64,000 bases of DNA from Mycolicibacterium porcinum (GTDB lineage Bacteria > Actinomycetota > Actinomycetes > Mycobacteriales > Mycobacteriaceae), in contig MVIG01000024.1 of the NCBI GenBank assembly GCA_002086835.1, forward strand, positions 17,349-81,348. The letters run 5' to 3'. A program made the position numbers and the translations under genes. The notes beneath the pieces were generated by a model that worked only from the letters and a program-made list of their open reading frames with translations, searched no databases and had not been told where the DNA came from. Below are positions 43,649-52,361 of this stretch, piece by piece (position 1 is the stretch's first letter; every line of letters begins with the position of its first letter).

Positions 43649-45136
43649 CTACGACGAGTCCGCAACAGGTTCGGCGAAGACGGTGGCCGTCGAGCGGCCG
43701 CGCAGCACCGTCGAGCCGCGGACCACCCAGTGCTGCCCTTCGTCGGCATCGGCACAGGCCAGCGCGCTTCCCGAACACAACACGGTCGATTCGCGGTCCT
43801 TCGCGTGGTCGGCCAGCCGCGCCGCCTCGTTGACGGCGTCGCCGATCACGGTGTACTCGTACCGGTTCTCGGCACCGATGTTGCCGGCGAACACCGAGCC
43901 GCAGGAAATGCCCACGCCGAACTCCACATCCGGCAGTTGATGCAGCCGTGGCACCAGCGCCCGGGCCGTGGCCAGGGCCGAGGAGGCCGGGTTGTCCAGC
44001 CGCAGCGGCGCACCGAAGACGGCGAGCACCGCGTCACCCTCGAACTTGTTGATCAGGCCGTGATGCCACTCGACGGTGTCCACCACGATCTTGAAGAACC
44101 CGTTGAGCAACTGCGCGACTTCCTGGGGTGGGCGCGATGCGCCCAGGGCCGTGGAGCCGACCAGATCGACATAGAGAACCGCTGCCTCCCGGACGTCACC
44201 GGTGACCGCTCCGCCCTGCTGCAGCGCATGGCGGGCCACGTCGACCCCCACGTAGCGACCGAACAGGTCCCGCAACCGATTCCGCTCGGCGAGGCCGGCC
44301 AGCATCCGGTTGAAACCAGACTGGAGCCGGCCGATCTCCGACGACTCGTACACCTTGACCGAGACGCCGGACCAGCCCCGTTCGACGGCTTTCATGGCCA
44401 GCACGACCTCGCCGACCGGGTCCGACACCGACCGCGCCACCAGCACCATCGACCGAAGTCCGAAGACCAGCGAGATGACGGCCACCACCAGCACCGGCGC
44501 CTCGACCGGCGCCGTCTCCTGTACGAACCAGCCATTGGAGCGCGCCAGGACGATCAAGGCGATACCGGCCAGGGGCAGCCCGCTGAACAGGGTCCAGATG
44601 GTGACCAGCCGGGCGAGCACGCCGGGCATCCGCACGATCGTGGACGAGGATGCGGTCAGCGACGCGGCCACGATCGGTCGCAACATCCGTTGCGTCACCA
44701 GGAATCCCATGCAGGCCGCCGCGATTCCGCCGAAGAGAATCGCGCCGCCCATCACGTACGCGACGCCTCCCCCGACGTCGAGGTTCAGCAGCGTGTACAC
44801 GAGCGCGCTCACCGCCCAGGTGGTGAACTGGATGATGGTCTGACGAGGCGCGATTCGCATGGCGGCGCGCTGCTGTTGCGGCGTCGGATTCTCCCCCGCG
44901 GCAAACCATTTGAACGTCGGATGGACGTTCACCCACCCCACGATCGTGTCGACGATCGCCGCCGCGACCATCAGTGCGATCAGCGCGACCAGATTCGCCT
45001 GCGTCATCAGCTGACGCGCGTCGCCTACCGTGTTGCGGCTCAGCGCCAGTACGACGAGCGTCACGGCGGCCGCCGCGGTGGTCTGCGCGTAGATCTGCCT
45101 GGCCGCGTAACTGACGCTGAGCCGGATCGCCCCCAT
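43649..45136 (-). CDS. Membrane class III adenylate/guanylate cyclase with HAMP
   Basis: A 495-residue cyclase. About six hydrophobic helices fill residues 15-240, a HAMP linker follows (RSVSDPVGEVVLAMKAVERG), and the class III catalytic domain occupies residues 320-490. Metal-binding Asp lies in LYVDLVGST, the substrate-selecting Lys and second Asp in KFEGDAVLAV, and the transition-state Asn/Arg in VNEAARL. The architecture matches the mycobacterial Rv1318c-Rv1320c/Rv3645 group. It ends tail-to-tail with the FadE pair and is followed upstream by an enoyl-CoA hydratase, 16 bp away. Confidence 0.92.
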   Translation of the reverse strand: MGAIRLSVSYAARQIYAQTTAAAAVTLVVLALSRNTVGDARQLMTQANLVALIALMVAAAIVDTIVGWVNVHPTFKWFAAGENPTPQQQRAAMRIAPRQTIIQFTTWAVSALVYTLLNLDVGGGVAYVMGGAILFGGIAAACMGFLVTQRMLRPIVAASLTASSSTIVRMPGVLARLVTIWTLFSGLPLAGIALIVLARSNGWFVQETAPVEAPVLVVAVISLVFGLRSMVLVARSVSDPVGEVVLAMKAVERGWSGVSVKVYESSEIGRLQSGFNRMLAGLAERNRLRDLFGRYVGVDVARHALQQGGAVTGDVREAAVLYVDLVGSTALGASRPPQEVAQLLNGFFKIVVDTVEWHHGLINKFEGDAVLAVFGAPLRLDNPASSALATARALVPRLHQLPDVEFGVGISCGSVFAGNIGAENRYEYTVIGDAVNEAARLADHAKDRESTVLCSGSALACADADEGQHWVVRGSTVLRGRSTATVFAEPVADSS

Positions 45137-45152
45137 CTTCAGAGGCCCGGGC

Positions 45153-45935
45153 CTACTTGATGTTCTGCTTCATTCCGTCGATATCCATCAGTACCGGCCA
45201 TCCGCTGACGCTAAGCGCATTGCCGTGCCCGGTCTGGTGAATGTCGAACACCGATTGGATCGCGGCGTAGAAACCCTGTACGTCGAGGGTCTGATTGACG
45301 GCCCGCTTGGCCTGGCGGAGCGCGAACGCCGGCATCTGCGCGATCTGCGCGGCCAGCTCGGCCGTCTGGGCATCGAGTTCGTCGCGCGGCACCACCCGGT
45401 TGACCATGCCGGTGCGCTCGGCTTCCTCCGCGGTCAGCGCCCGGCCGGTGAACAGGATCTCCTTGGCCTTGCGGGCACCGAGCTCCCAGGTGTGGCCGTG
45501 ATACTCGACACCGCCGATGCCCATCAGCGCCACCGGGTCGGAGAACAGCGCGTCGTCGGCGGCCAGAATGAGATCGCACGGCCAGCAGAGCAGCAGGCCG
45601 CCGGAGATGCAGCGCCCCTGGACCGCCGCGATCGACGGTTTGGGCACGTTGCGCCACCTCAGCGTGTACTCGAGATAGCGCCGCGACTCGTGCTCGATGA
45701 GGAATTCCAGCGTGATCTTGTCCGGCACCGGCCCACCACCGCGCAGGTCATGCCCCGCGGAGAAGTGCTTGCCGTTGGCGCGCAGCACGATCACCTTCAC
45801 CTCGCGGTCGTCGGCAGCCCTGGTCCAGGCGGCGTCGAGCTCATCGAGTAGTTCCGGGTTCTGGGCATTGGCCGCTTCCGGCCGGTTGAGCGTGATCGTG
45901 GCGACCGAATCGGCGACGTCGTAGTCGATGTACAC
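45153..45935 (-). CDS. Enoyl-CoA hydratase/isomerase family protein
   Basis: A 260-residue crotonase. NGKHFSAGHDL forms the first oxyanion-hole strand and GRCISGGLLL the second, with SDPVALMGIGGVE at the catalytic region. Start GTG 45935 has AGGGA five bases before it. Double-bond hydration or isomerisation of an enoyl-CoA is the likely reaction. It precedes the adenylate cyclase by 16 bp and may be cotranscribed with it. It is divergent from the TetR gene at 46207. Confidence 0.88.
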   Translation of the reverse strand: MYIDYDVADSVATITLNRPEAANAQNPELLDELDAAWTRAADDREVKVIVLRANGKHFSAGHDLRGGGPVPDKITLEFLIEHESRRYLEYTLRWRNVPKPSIAAVQGRCISGGLLLCWPCDLILAADDALFSDPVALMGIGGVEYHGHTWELGARKAKEILFTGRALTAEEAERTGMVNRVVPRDELDAQTAELAAQIAQMPAFALRQAKRAVNQTLDVQGFYAAIQSVFDIHQTGHGNALSVSGWPVLMDIDGMKQNIK

Positions 45936-46069
45936 GTGTGTCCCTCTGTTCAGAGCTGCCCCGTGATGCGGGCCCTCGGAGCCGCGGCAGCGACGCGAAA
46001 CAACGTCCCGGCGGCGCCAAATTTGATGTGAAACCCTTCTTCTCAAAGGACTTCTATAATTCCCCTCAT

Positions 46070-46084
46070 GAGAATACTATTCTC
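46070..46084. promoter_or_regulatory. GAGAA-N5-TTCTC palindrome, copy 6
   Basis: GAGAATACTATTCTC is an exact copy; with its flanks it reads TGAGAA-N5-TTCTCA, the longest perfect version. It lies between the divergent enoyl-CoA hydratase and TetR genes (134 and 122 bp from their starts). Confidence 0.65.
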
Positions 46085-46206
46085 ACAGTACGAAAGTTAC
46101 AATCTCCGACACGTTGGCCGCGAGGGGGTCTGGCACCACAATGGCAAGGCGTTCTCCGGTACAGTCAGTTCATGTTCTCCCCACTCGACAAGCGTCGGAG
46201 CAGCCA

Positions 46207-46860
46207 GTGACCACCGCTGGCGAAGAACCCGCGTGGAAGCAACGAGCTGTCGAGCGGTCGATCAAAACCGCCAAGTTGCGCGCCGCCCAGCGGGTGCAAC
46301 GGTTCCTGGACGCAGCCCAGGCGATCATCATCGAAAAGGGCAGCACCGACTTCACGGTGCAAGAGGTCGTTGACCGCTCTCGCCAGTCTCTCCGCAGCTT
46401 CTACCTGCAGTTCGACGGTAAGCACGAGCTCCTGCTGGCGTTGTTCGAGGACGCCCTGAGCCGCTCGGCGGATCAGATCAGGGCTGCCACCTCGACGCAG
46501 GGCGAGCCGATCGAGCGTCTCAAGGTGGCCATTCAGCTGCTCTTCGAATCGTCGCGGCCCGATCCGGCCGCCAAGCGTCCGCTGTTCACCGACTTTGCGC
46601 CCCGTTTGCTGGTTTCGCATCCGTCTGAGGTCAAGGTGGCGCATGCGCCGCTGCTGGCACTGCTCACCGAGCTCATGGAAGAAGCCTCCGAGGCCGGCCA
46701 GCTGCGGCCCGGGATCAACCCCCGACGGATGGCCGCGATGACGATGCAGACGGTGATGTTCGTCGCCCAGTCCAGCGGCGGCGCCGACGAGGCATCGGTC
46801 CATCCGATCACCGCCGACGAGGTCTGGGACTTCGTGGCCAACGGATTCGCCGCCAGCTAG
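46207..46860 (+). CDS. TetR/AcrR regulator, candidate regulator of the GAGAA-N5-TTCTC sites
   Basis: A 217-residue TetR protein. HTH region about residues 28-75 (RFLDAAQAIIIEKGSTDF, VQEVVDRSRQSLRSFYLQFDGKHELLLALF). Its helical regulatory domain has several Met/Ala-rich helices. GTG 46207 is preceded by GGAG; an ATG at 46141 lacks one. Exact copies of GAGAA-N5-TTCTC occur upstream (46070) and two bases after its stop (46863), and a near copy at 47115. This makes it the best candidate for the regulator reading the motif (inference). Confidence 0.88.
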   Translation: MTTAGEEPAWKQRAVERSIKTAKLRAAQRVQRFLDAAQAIIIEKGSTDFTVQEVVDRSRQSLRSFYLQFDGKHELLLALFEDALSRSADQIRAATSTQGEPIERLKVAIQLLFESSRPDPAAKRPLFTDFAPRLLVSHPSEVKVAHAPLLALLTELMEEASEAGQLRPGINPRRMAAMTMQTVMFVAQSSGGADEASVHPITADEVWDFVANGFAAS

Positions 46861-46862
46861 TT

Positions 46863-46877
46863 GAGAATTTCGTTCTC
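46863..46877. promoter_or_regulatory. GAGAA-N5-TTCTC palindrome, copy 7
   Basis: GAGAATTTCGTTCTC is an exact copy, two bases past the TetR stop codon and followed by the related AGGAAAGAATTTTCCT. Confidence 0.6.
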
Positions 46878-47114
46878 CTAAGGAAAGAATTTTCCTCACA
46901 CTCAAGCGGGTGCCCGATCTCCGGACTCACCGCCATCGCGTCGCGCGATGGGCGACCGGCACCACCGGAACCCACGCCCTGTGCTCCACCGTCGAGTATC
47001 GTCACGCGAAACGGAGCGCTGTTCATGTCTTCGGCGCCGACAGAATCGGCGCCGCCGCGCCCGGGATCCGCTCGGCCCCGTCCCGCCTGAAGATTGTCGC
47101 CCCTACCGGCACTT

Positions 47115-47129
47115 GAGAATTCGATTCTT
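47115..47129. promoter_or_regulatory. GAGAA-N5-TTCTC palindrome, copy 8
   Basis: GAGAATTCGATTCTT has one mismatch, 134 bp upstream of the mycofactocin-type SDR gene; the core AGAATTCGATTCT is itself an inverted repeat. Confidence 0.55.
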
Positions 47130-47263
47130 CTAAGCGGAGAGTACAAATTGCCGAAATCGTATCTGTCGTTGACACGATGGGCACGCCGGTGACAGAGTTG
47201 CTGAGCAGGTGCTCAGAATTTCACCGGGCATGCGGCAGAGACGAAACAGAACTGGGGTAATCA

Positions 47264-48109
47264 ATGACTGGACGGGTGGAAGGCAAGGTTGCGTTCGTCA
47301 CCGGCGCGGCCCGCGGCCAGGGACGTAGCCACGCGGTACGGCTGGCTCAAGAGGGCGCCGACATCATCGCGATCGACATCTGTGGACCGATCCGGCCCGG
47401 TGTGGAGACCGCCATCCCGGCCTCCACCTCCGATGACCTGGCCGAAACCGCGAACCTCATCAAGGGACTCAACCGTCGCGTCGTGACCGCCGAAGTCGAC
47501 GTACGCGATGCGGACGCGATCAAGGCCGCCGTGGACAGCGGCGTCGAGCAGCTCGGCCGCCTCGACATCATCGTGGCCAACGCGGGTATCGGCAACGGCG
47601 GTGACGTGCTGCACGAGACCAGCCAGCTCGACTGGGACGAGATGATCGACATCAACCTGTCGGGCGTCTGGAAGTCGGTCAAAGCCGGTGTGCCGCACCT
47701 GATCGAAGGCGGCCGCGGCGGCTCGATCATCCTGACCAGCTCGGTCGGCGGGCTCAAGGCCTACCCGCACTGCGGAAACTACGTCGCCGCCAAGCACGGT
47801 GTCGTCGGGCTGATGCGCGGCTTCGCCGTGGAGCTGGGGCAGCACAACATCCGTTGCAACAGTGTGCATCCCACACATGTGGCGACCCCGATGCTGCACA
47901 ACGACGGCACGTTCAAGATGTTCCGGCCCGACCTGGAGAATCCGGGTCCCGACGACATGGCGCCGATCTGCCAGTTGTTCCACACCCTGCCGATCCCCTG
48001 GGTCGAGGCCGTGGACATCAGCAACGCCGTGCTGTTCCTGGCCTCCGACGAGGCCCGCTACGTCACCGGCGTGACACTGCCGGTCGACGCGGGAAGCTGC
48101 CTCAAGTAG
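47264..48109 (+). CDS. Mycofactocin-coupled SDR family oxidoreductase
   Basis: A 281-residue SDR with the signature of the mycofactocin-dependent subfamily: GRVEGKVAFVTGAARGQGRSHAVRLAQEGAD, split here into VTGAARGQGRSHA and the long insertion after DICGP (residues 38-70). Active site Ser in TSSVGG and YVAAK; C-terminal PVDAGSCLK. Members such as carveol dehydrogenase keep NAD bound and pass electrons to mycofactocin. It is probably an alcohol dehydrogenase for a terpenoid- or steroid-like alcohol. The mycofactocin genes are not in this window. Confidence 0.88.
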   Translation: MTGRVEGKVAFVTGAARGQGRSHAVRLAQEGADIIAIDICGPIRPGVETAIPASTSDDLAETANLIKGLNRRVVTAEVDVRDADAIKAAVDSGVEQLGRLDIIVANAGIGNGGDVLHETSQLDWDEMIDINLSGVWKSVKAGVPHLIEGGRGGSIILTSSVGGLKAYPHCGNYVAAKHGVVGLMRGFAVELGQHNIRCNSVHPTHVATPMLHNDGTFKMFRPDLENPGPDDMAPICQLFHTLPIPWVEAVDISNAVLFLASDEARYVTGVTLPVDAGSCLK

Positions 48110-48120
48110 GTCCGGGACCC

Positions 48121-48927
48121 CTAGCCCGGACCGAGTGTTGCGGCGCCGGTCTGCGGGTGGCGATACCAGCCACCCGCAGCCCGTGTGCCACCGTCGACGT
48201 GAATCGTCTGCCCGGTGATATAGCCCGACAGACCCGAGGCCAGAAAGACTGCTGCCCCGGCGATTTCGTCGACATGCCCGGCCCGCCCCAGCGGGATGGA
48301 TCCAGCGATGCCCGCAGGCGGACCGTCGGGTGACAGCGCCATGAGCCCCTCGGTGAGGGTGAGGTCCGGAGCGATCGCGTTGACCCGGATGTCGTGCGGC
48401 GCAAGCTCGAACGACGCGGTCCGGGTGTAGTTGATGACGCCGGCCTTCGCCGCCGCGTACGCGGCATAGCCGGGCGCCGCCCGTACTCCCTCGATCGACG
48501 TGAGGTTGATGATGCTGCCCGGCAGTTCATCGGCGACCAGCCGCCGCGCCACCCGCTGCGTACACAGCAGGACGTGGCGCAGATTGCTCTTGTACAGTGC
48601 GTCCCAACCATTCTCGCTCGTTTCCAGCAGCGGAGATGCGAATACGCCGCCTGCGTTGTTGACCAGGATGCGCACCGGCCCGAGCTCGGAAGCGGTCTGC
48701 GCCAGCGCGGCATCCACCTGCTCGGCGTCGCGGACATCGGTGACGACACCCAGCGCTCCGATCGACTCAGCGGCATCCGCACAGGTGTCCCCGTTGCGTT
48801 CCCAGATCGCCACCGAGGCACCGAAGGCGGCCAGCCCGGCGGCGATCCCCCGGCCGATGCCGGTGCCACCGCCGGTGACTACCGCCACCTGTCCGGTGAG
48901 CAGAATGTCAGAAGGATTGATAGCCAT
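48121..48927 (-). CDS. SDR family oxidoreductase
   Basis: A 268-residue classical SDR: VTGGGTGIGRGIA, NNAGGVFA, Ser in NLTSIEG, YAAAK and HVDGG. The C-terminal tail (GGWYRHPQTGAATLGPG) is longer than usual. It converges on the mycofactocin-type SDR with only 11 bp between stops and follows the double CoA-transferase gene by 29 bp. It may be the last gene of the 48957-58043 operon. Confidence 0.88.
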   Translation of the reverse strand: MAINPSDILLTGQVAVVTGGGTGIGRGIAAGLAAFGASVAIWERNGDTCADAAESIGALGVVTDVRDAEQVDAALAQTASELGPVRILVNNAGGVFASPLLETSENGWDALYKSNLRHVLLCTQRVARRLVADELPGSIINLTSIEGVRAAPGYAAYAAAKAGVINYTRTASFELAPHDIRVNAIAPDLTLTEGLMALSPDGPPAGIAGSIPLGRAGHVDEIAGAAVFLASGLSGYITGQTIHVDGGTRAAGGWYRHPQTGAATLGPG

Positions 48928-48956
48928 GGTTATTCAGGCTAGTAGGTAAACCCGGC

Positions 48957-51374
48957 TCAGCGAGCCGCCTTGCGCCGCCCGCCCACGCCGGGTTCGGTGC
49001 CGATCACGCCATCTTCGGCCAGTGCGGTGATCTCGTCGTCGGACAACCCCAGCTCGGCCAGCAGTTCGTAATTGTGCTCGCCGAGCAGCGGCGCCGGCTG
49101 CCGGTGCAGTGCCCGTGGCCCGTCGGCCAGCGAGACGGGCAGGGTGCTGTGCGGAGCGGGACTGTTGACGGGGTGCCCGACATGCTCGAAGAAGCGCCGG
49201 AATCGCAGCTGCGGCAACTGCAGCTGACGGTGCGGCTGCATCACCTTGGCCACGGGAACACCCGCCGGCCAGAGCGTTTCGACGATTTCGTCGCCGCTGC
49301 GCGGCAGACACCAGGCGGCCAGTTCCTCGTCGATCAGGTCGTGGCTCGCCCGGCGCCCGTCGGCGGTGTCCAGCGTCGGGTCCATCGCCCAGTCCGGTTC
49401 TCCGAGCACCGAGCGGAGGGCGGCCCACTGGGCATCGGTGCTGACCGCGATCGCCACCCAACTGTCGGCGCGGCCGAACTCGTCGATCTCGGCGCTCCGG
49501 TAGATGTTCTGCGGCGCCGCTGCCGGACCCCGGTTGCCGTCGCGCTGCAGCAGCGTGCCGTATGCCGAGTACTCGATGACCTGCTCGGCCGCCACGTTGA
49601 GCGCAGCGTCGACCATCGCGGCCTCGACGAGGACCCCTTGCCCGGTTCGGCGACGGTGCTCGAGCGCGAGCATCAACCCCGACAGCGCGTGTACCCCCGC
49701 GTTGGGGTCACCGATCGAATACGGTTCGAACGGAGCGCGATCCGGGTAACCGGTGAGCCAGCTCAACCCGGAAGCATCCTCGATGATATAGGCGAACGCC
49801 GGATTGTCCCGCCACGGCCCGTCGAGCCCGAAGCCGGGCATGCGCACCATGATGATGTCCTCGCGCAACTCCCGGAGCGATTCGAAGTCGAGCCCGATCT
49901 GTTCGATCACTCTGGGGGTGAAGTTCTCCACCACCACATCGCAGGTGGCGATCAGCCGGCGCAACAGATCCCGGCCCTGCTCGGTCTGGAAGTCCAGGGT
50001 CAGGCTCTTCTTGTTGGTGTTGAGCGCACTGAAGATGGGCGAGCGCTCCCACCACTGCTCGACGGCGGCCGGGATACCGGCGATCAACCTGGTGCCGTCG
50101 GGGCGCGGGGTCGACTCCAGATGGATCACCTCGGCGCCGAGCATGCCCAACGGATGGGTGCACGACGGCCCCGCCCAGAACGTGGTCATGTCGAGCACCC
50201 GTAAACCGCTGAACGGCAACCGGTCCCCTCGAGGTACGCCGGCAGGGGCGGCGTGCGGGGGCAGCTCCATGGCCCGGACCTCTTCGGTGTGCTCCCCCAG
50301 CCGCGGAGCCGGCGCCGCGTCACGCAACGCGGCACCGGACAGCCGGTACGGCGGGGCGGGCTGGGTGAACCCGCGTTGCGGATTGCGGACGAACGCCTGC
50401 CGCTGCACGAAATGGTCCATGGCGGTGACGTTCTCACCGTTGCCGACCGGTGAGTTCGGAATCCGGAAAGCCGACGCAAGATCGCGTACGTCGTCGACGT
50501 TCTGGTCACGCACCCACGCGTAGAGCTCCTCGGCGTGCAGATTGGCCTGCTCGGTGATCGTGAGTTCCGAGGTCTCGTCGATCCATTCGTCATGCCCCGA
50601 CATCGCACACAGGTCCCACCACTGCTGAGCGGTACCGCATCCGAGCGCGACCAAGCCGTCGGCCGCCTCAGCGACCCCGGGAACAGTGGGCCTGCGCGCG
50701 TCACGCCATGGGCGACCCAGCATCTCGAAGTAGGTGACCGGGTAGTACGTCAACCCCAGGACTTGTGCCTCCAGCGCCGACAGGTCCACCAGCTCACCGT
50801 GGCCGTCCCGGATCGCCCGGGCCCGGAACGCCAGCGTCATGGCCGCGGCGTACGCACCGGCGAGCCACTCGCCCACCTGGCCGCCGATCGACACCGGTGC
50901 CCGGTCCTGCACGCCGCGCCCGATCCCGATCGCGCCACCCGACCACGCCTGCAGGGTGAACTCGGTGGCGGCCCGCCCGCTCCACGGACCGTCCAGCCCG
51001 AACGGCGTGATCGTGGTGACGATCAGATGCGGATACCGGCGGAACAGATCCTCCGGTGCGAGCGACTGAGCGACCGGCGATTCGGGAGACCAGATCACGG
51101 CGTCGGCCGCCGCCACCAGCCGGTCCAGCAGTCGCGAGTCGTCGGGACTGACGACCGCACTGCGCTTACCGCCCGAGAGGAAGGTGAACAGGGCGCCGTC
51201 TTCATCGGGGTCGATCTGTGCCCCTGACGCCGACCACCGGCGCAGCGGATCACCCTCGGGAGCCTCGACTTTGATCACGTCGGCGCCGCCGTCGGCGAGG
51301 ATCTTCGTGGCGTACGCTCCGGCGATCCCGCTGGACAGGTCGACGACGGTGTAGCCGTCAAGTGGTGCGCTCAT
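48957..51374 (-). CDS. Tandem CaiB/BaiF CoA-transferase fusion
   Basis: An 805-residue chain made of two family III CoA-transferase domains. Residues 5-370 begin LDGYTVVDLSSGIAGAYATKILADGGADVIKVE; residues 390-790 begin LPFSGLRVLDMTTFWAGPS, followed by GAEVIHLES. Family III enzymes work as interlocked dimers, so this is a covalent heterodimer; the two halves are diverged and only one may be catalytic. It follows the crotonase gene by three bases and probably loads or unloads CoA on the pathway acid. Confidence 0.9.
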   Translation of the reverse strand: MSAPLDGYTVVDLSSGIAGAYATKILADGGADVIKVEAPEGDPLRRWSASGAQIDPDEDGALFTFLSGGKRSAVVSPDDSRLLDRLVAAADAVIWSPESPVAQSLAPEDLFRRYPHLIVTTITPFGLDGPWSGRAATEFTLQAWSGGAIGIGRGVQDRAPVSIGGQVGEWLAGAYAAAMTLAFRARAIRDGHGELVDLSALEAQVLGLTYYPVTYFEMLGRPWRDARRPTVPGVAEAADGLVALGCGTAQQWWDLCAMSGHDEWIDETSELTITEQANLHAEELYAWVRDQNVDDVRDLASAFRIPNSPVGNGENVTAMDHFVQRQAFVRNPQRGFTQPAPPYRLSGAALRDAAPAPRLGEHTEEVRAMELPPHAAPAGVPRGDRLPFSGLRVLDMTTFWAGPSCTHPLGMLGAEVIHLESTPRPDGTRLIAGIPAAVEQWWERSPIFSALNTNKKSLTLDFQTEQGRDLLRRLIATCDVVVENFTPRVIEQIGLDFESLRELREDIIMVRMPGFGLDGPWRDNPAFAYIIEDASGLSWLTGYPDRAPFEPYSIGDPNAGVHALSGLMLALEHRRRTGQGVLVEAAMVDAALNVAAEQVIEYSAYGTLLQRDGNRGPAAAPQNIYRSAEIDEFGRADSWVAIAVSTDAQWAALRSVLGEPDWAMDPTLDTADGRRASHDLIDEELAAWCLPRSGDEIVETLWPAGVPVAKVMQPHRQLQLPQLRFRRFFEHVGHPVNSPAPHSTLPVSLADGPRALHRQPAPLLGEHNYELLAELGLSDDEITALAEDGVIGTEPGVGGRRKAAR

Positions 51375-51377
51375 GTG

Positions 51378-52361
51378 CTATTCGGGTTTCGCCCTGTTCT
51401 TCTTGGACAGCCGGAAGTCGGGTGGGAACTTGCTGTCGTTGTCGTTGACCGCGGCCGACAGCCCCGAATCGATCGACTCGAACATGTCCAGGTCGTCATC
51501 GCTGTCGTTGGCCACCCCGTTGCCCATCGACTCGAAGAATGCGCTCAGCAGGCTGCCCATGTACTCGCCCTGCTGCTGCTTGAAGATCTCGAAGAACATC
51601 TTCTGCTGGAAGACGGTGTCCACCGGGCGGTTCCGGGTGCAGGCCAGCGCGTACTTCTGCACCTCGGCTTCCAATTGGTCGCGAGGCACCACCTTGTTGA
51701 GGAAGTTGCAGTCGTACATCTCCGCGGCGGTGAAGGGCCGTCCGGTGAAGACCATCTCCTGGAACTTCCGCAGGCCCATCATCTGGACCCACGTCCACAT
51801 CCGCGGGCCCCAACCGTGATACCGGAACGACGGATGACCGAACAGGGCGTCATCCGACGAGATCACCAGATCGGCGTCCGCGCACTGGTAGAAGTGCCAG
51901 CCGTAGCAGTAACCCTTGGCCTCGACGATGCTGATCTTCTTGAAGTCCTGCAACGCGCGGTTGCCGGCCTGGGAGTTGGCGTACCAGGAGCTGATCGTGG
52001 CACCGTTGCGGAAGGTGCCCTTGGGCGGGTAGGTCACTTCTCCGACGCCGTCGTCCTCCAGGCGCAGTTCCGCCAGGCGCGCCGCCGGATTGTCGTTGCC
52101 CTCCATGAACTCCGGCAGGTCTGCCCCGCTGCCCAGGTTGTCCCCGACGCCGCGGATGATCACCACCTTGACGTCGTTGTCGGCGTTGGCCGCTCGCAGC
52201 ACGTCGGCATAGCGCAGCCGCGCCATCGAGGTCGGTGCGTTGAGGAACTCCGGCCGGTTGAACGTGATGGTGGCGATCTTGGTCTTCGGGTCCTTGTCGT
52301 AGAGGATGATATTTTCGGGCTTGGGCCGCTCTGCGGCAGAGGGCTGGAGTTGCTCAGGCAT
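51378..52361 (-). CDS. Atypical enoyl-CoA hydratase/isomerase (crotonase) family protein
   Basis: A 327-residue crotonase-fold protein, longer than normal because of an acidic C-terminal tail (SDDDLDMFESIDSG, ending KKNRAKPE). The first oxyanion strand is GVGDNLGSGADLPEF. The second, usually GxxxGGG, reads GYCYGWHFYQ, so the active-site geometry is unusual. ATG 52361 overlaps the end of the degenerate M24 gene by eight bases. A specialised lyase or hydratase role in the operon is inferred. Confidence 0.82.
   Translation of the reverse strand: MPEQLQPSAAERPKPENIILYDKDPKTKIATITFNRPEFLNAPTSMARLRYADVLRAANADNDVKVVIIRGVGDNLGSGADLPEFMEGNDNPAARLAELRLEDDGVGEVTYPPKGTFRNGATISSWYANSQAGNRALQDFKKISIVEAKGYCYGWHFYQCADADLVISSDDALFGHPSFRYHGWGPRMWTWVQMMGLRKFQEMVFTGRPFTAAEMYDCNFLNKVVPRDQLEAEVQKYALACTRNRPVDTVFQQKMFFEIFKQQQGEYMGSLLSAFFESMGNGVANDSDDDLDMFESIDSGLSAAVNDNDSKFPPDFRLSKKNRAKPE

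Larger units (their letters stand above)
46861..47263. other. Intergenic region without a convincing gene
   Basis: The 403 bp between the TetR gene and the mycofactocin-type SDR carry two copies of the recurrent palindrome. A GGAAA-N4-TTTCC-like repeat follows the first. Short open frames here lack ribosome sites and homology-like composition, so none is called. Confidence 0.55.

Noticed and set aside
43553-45160. 535-codon plus-strand frame opposite the adenylate cyclase
   Set aside because: Low-complexity Arg/His/Gln-rich translation and no motifs; the minus strand encodes a complete cyclase with catalytic residues.
46910-47116. Short plus-strand frames in the TetR/SDR intergenic region
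   Set aside because: No ribosome site, no domain, and the region is better explained by regulatory palindromes.
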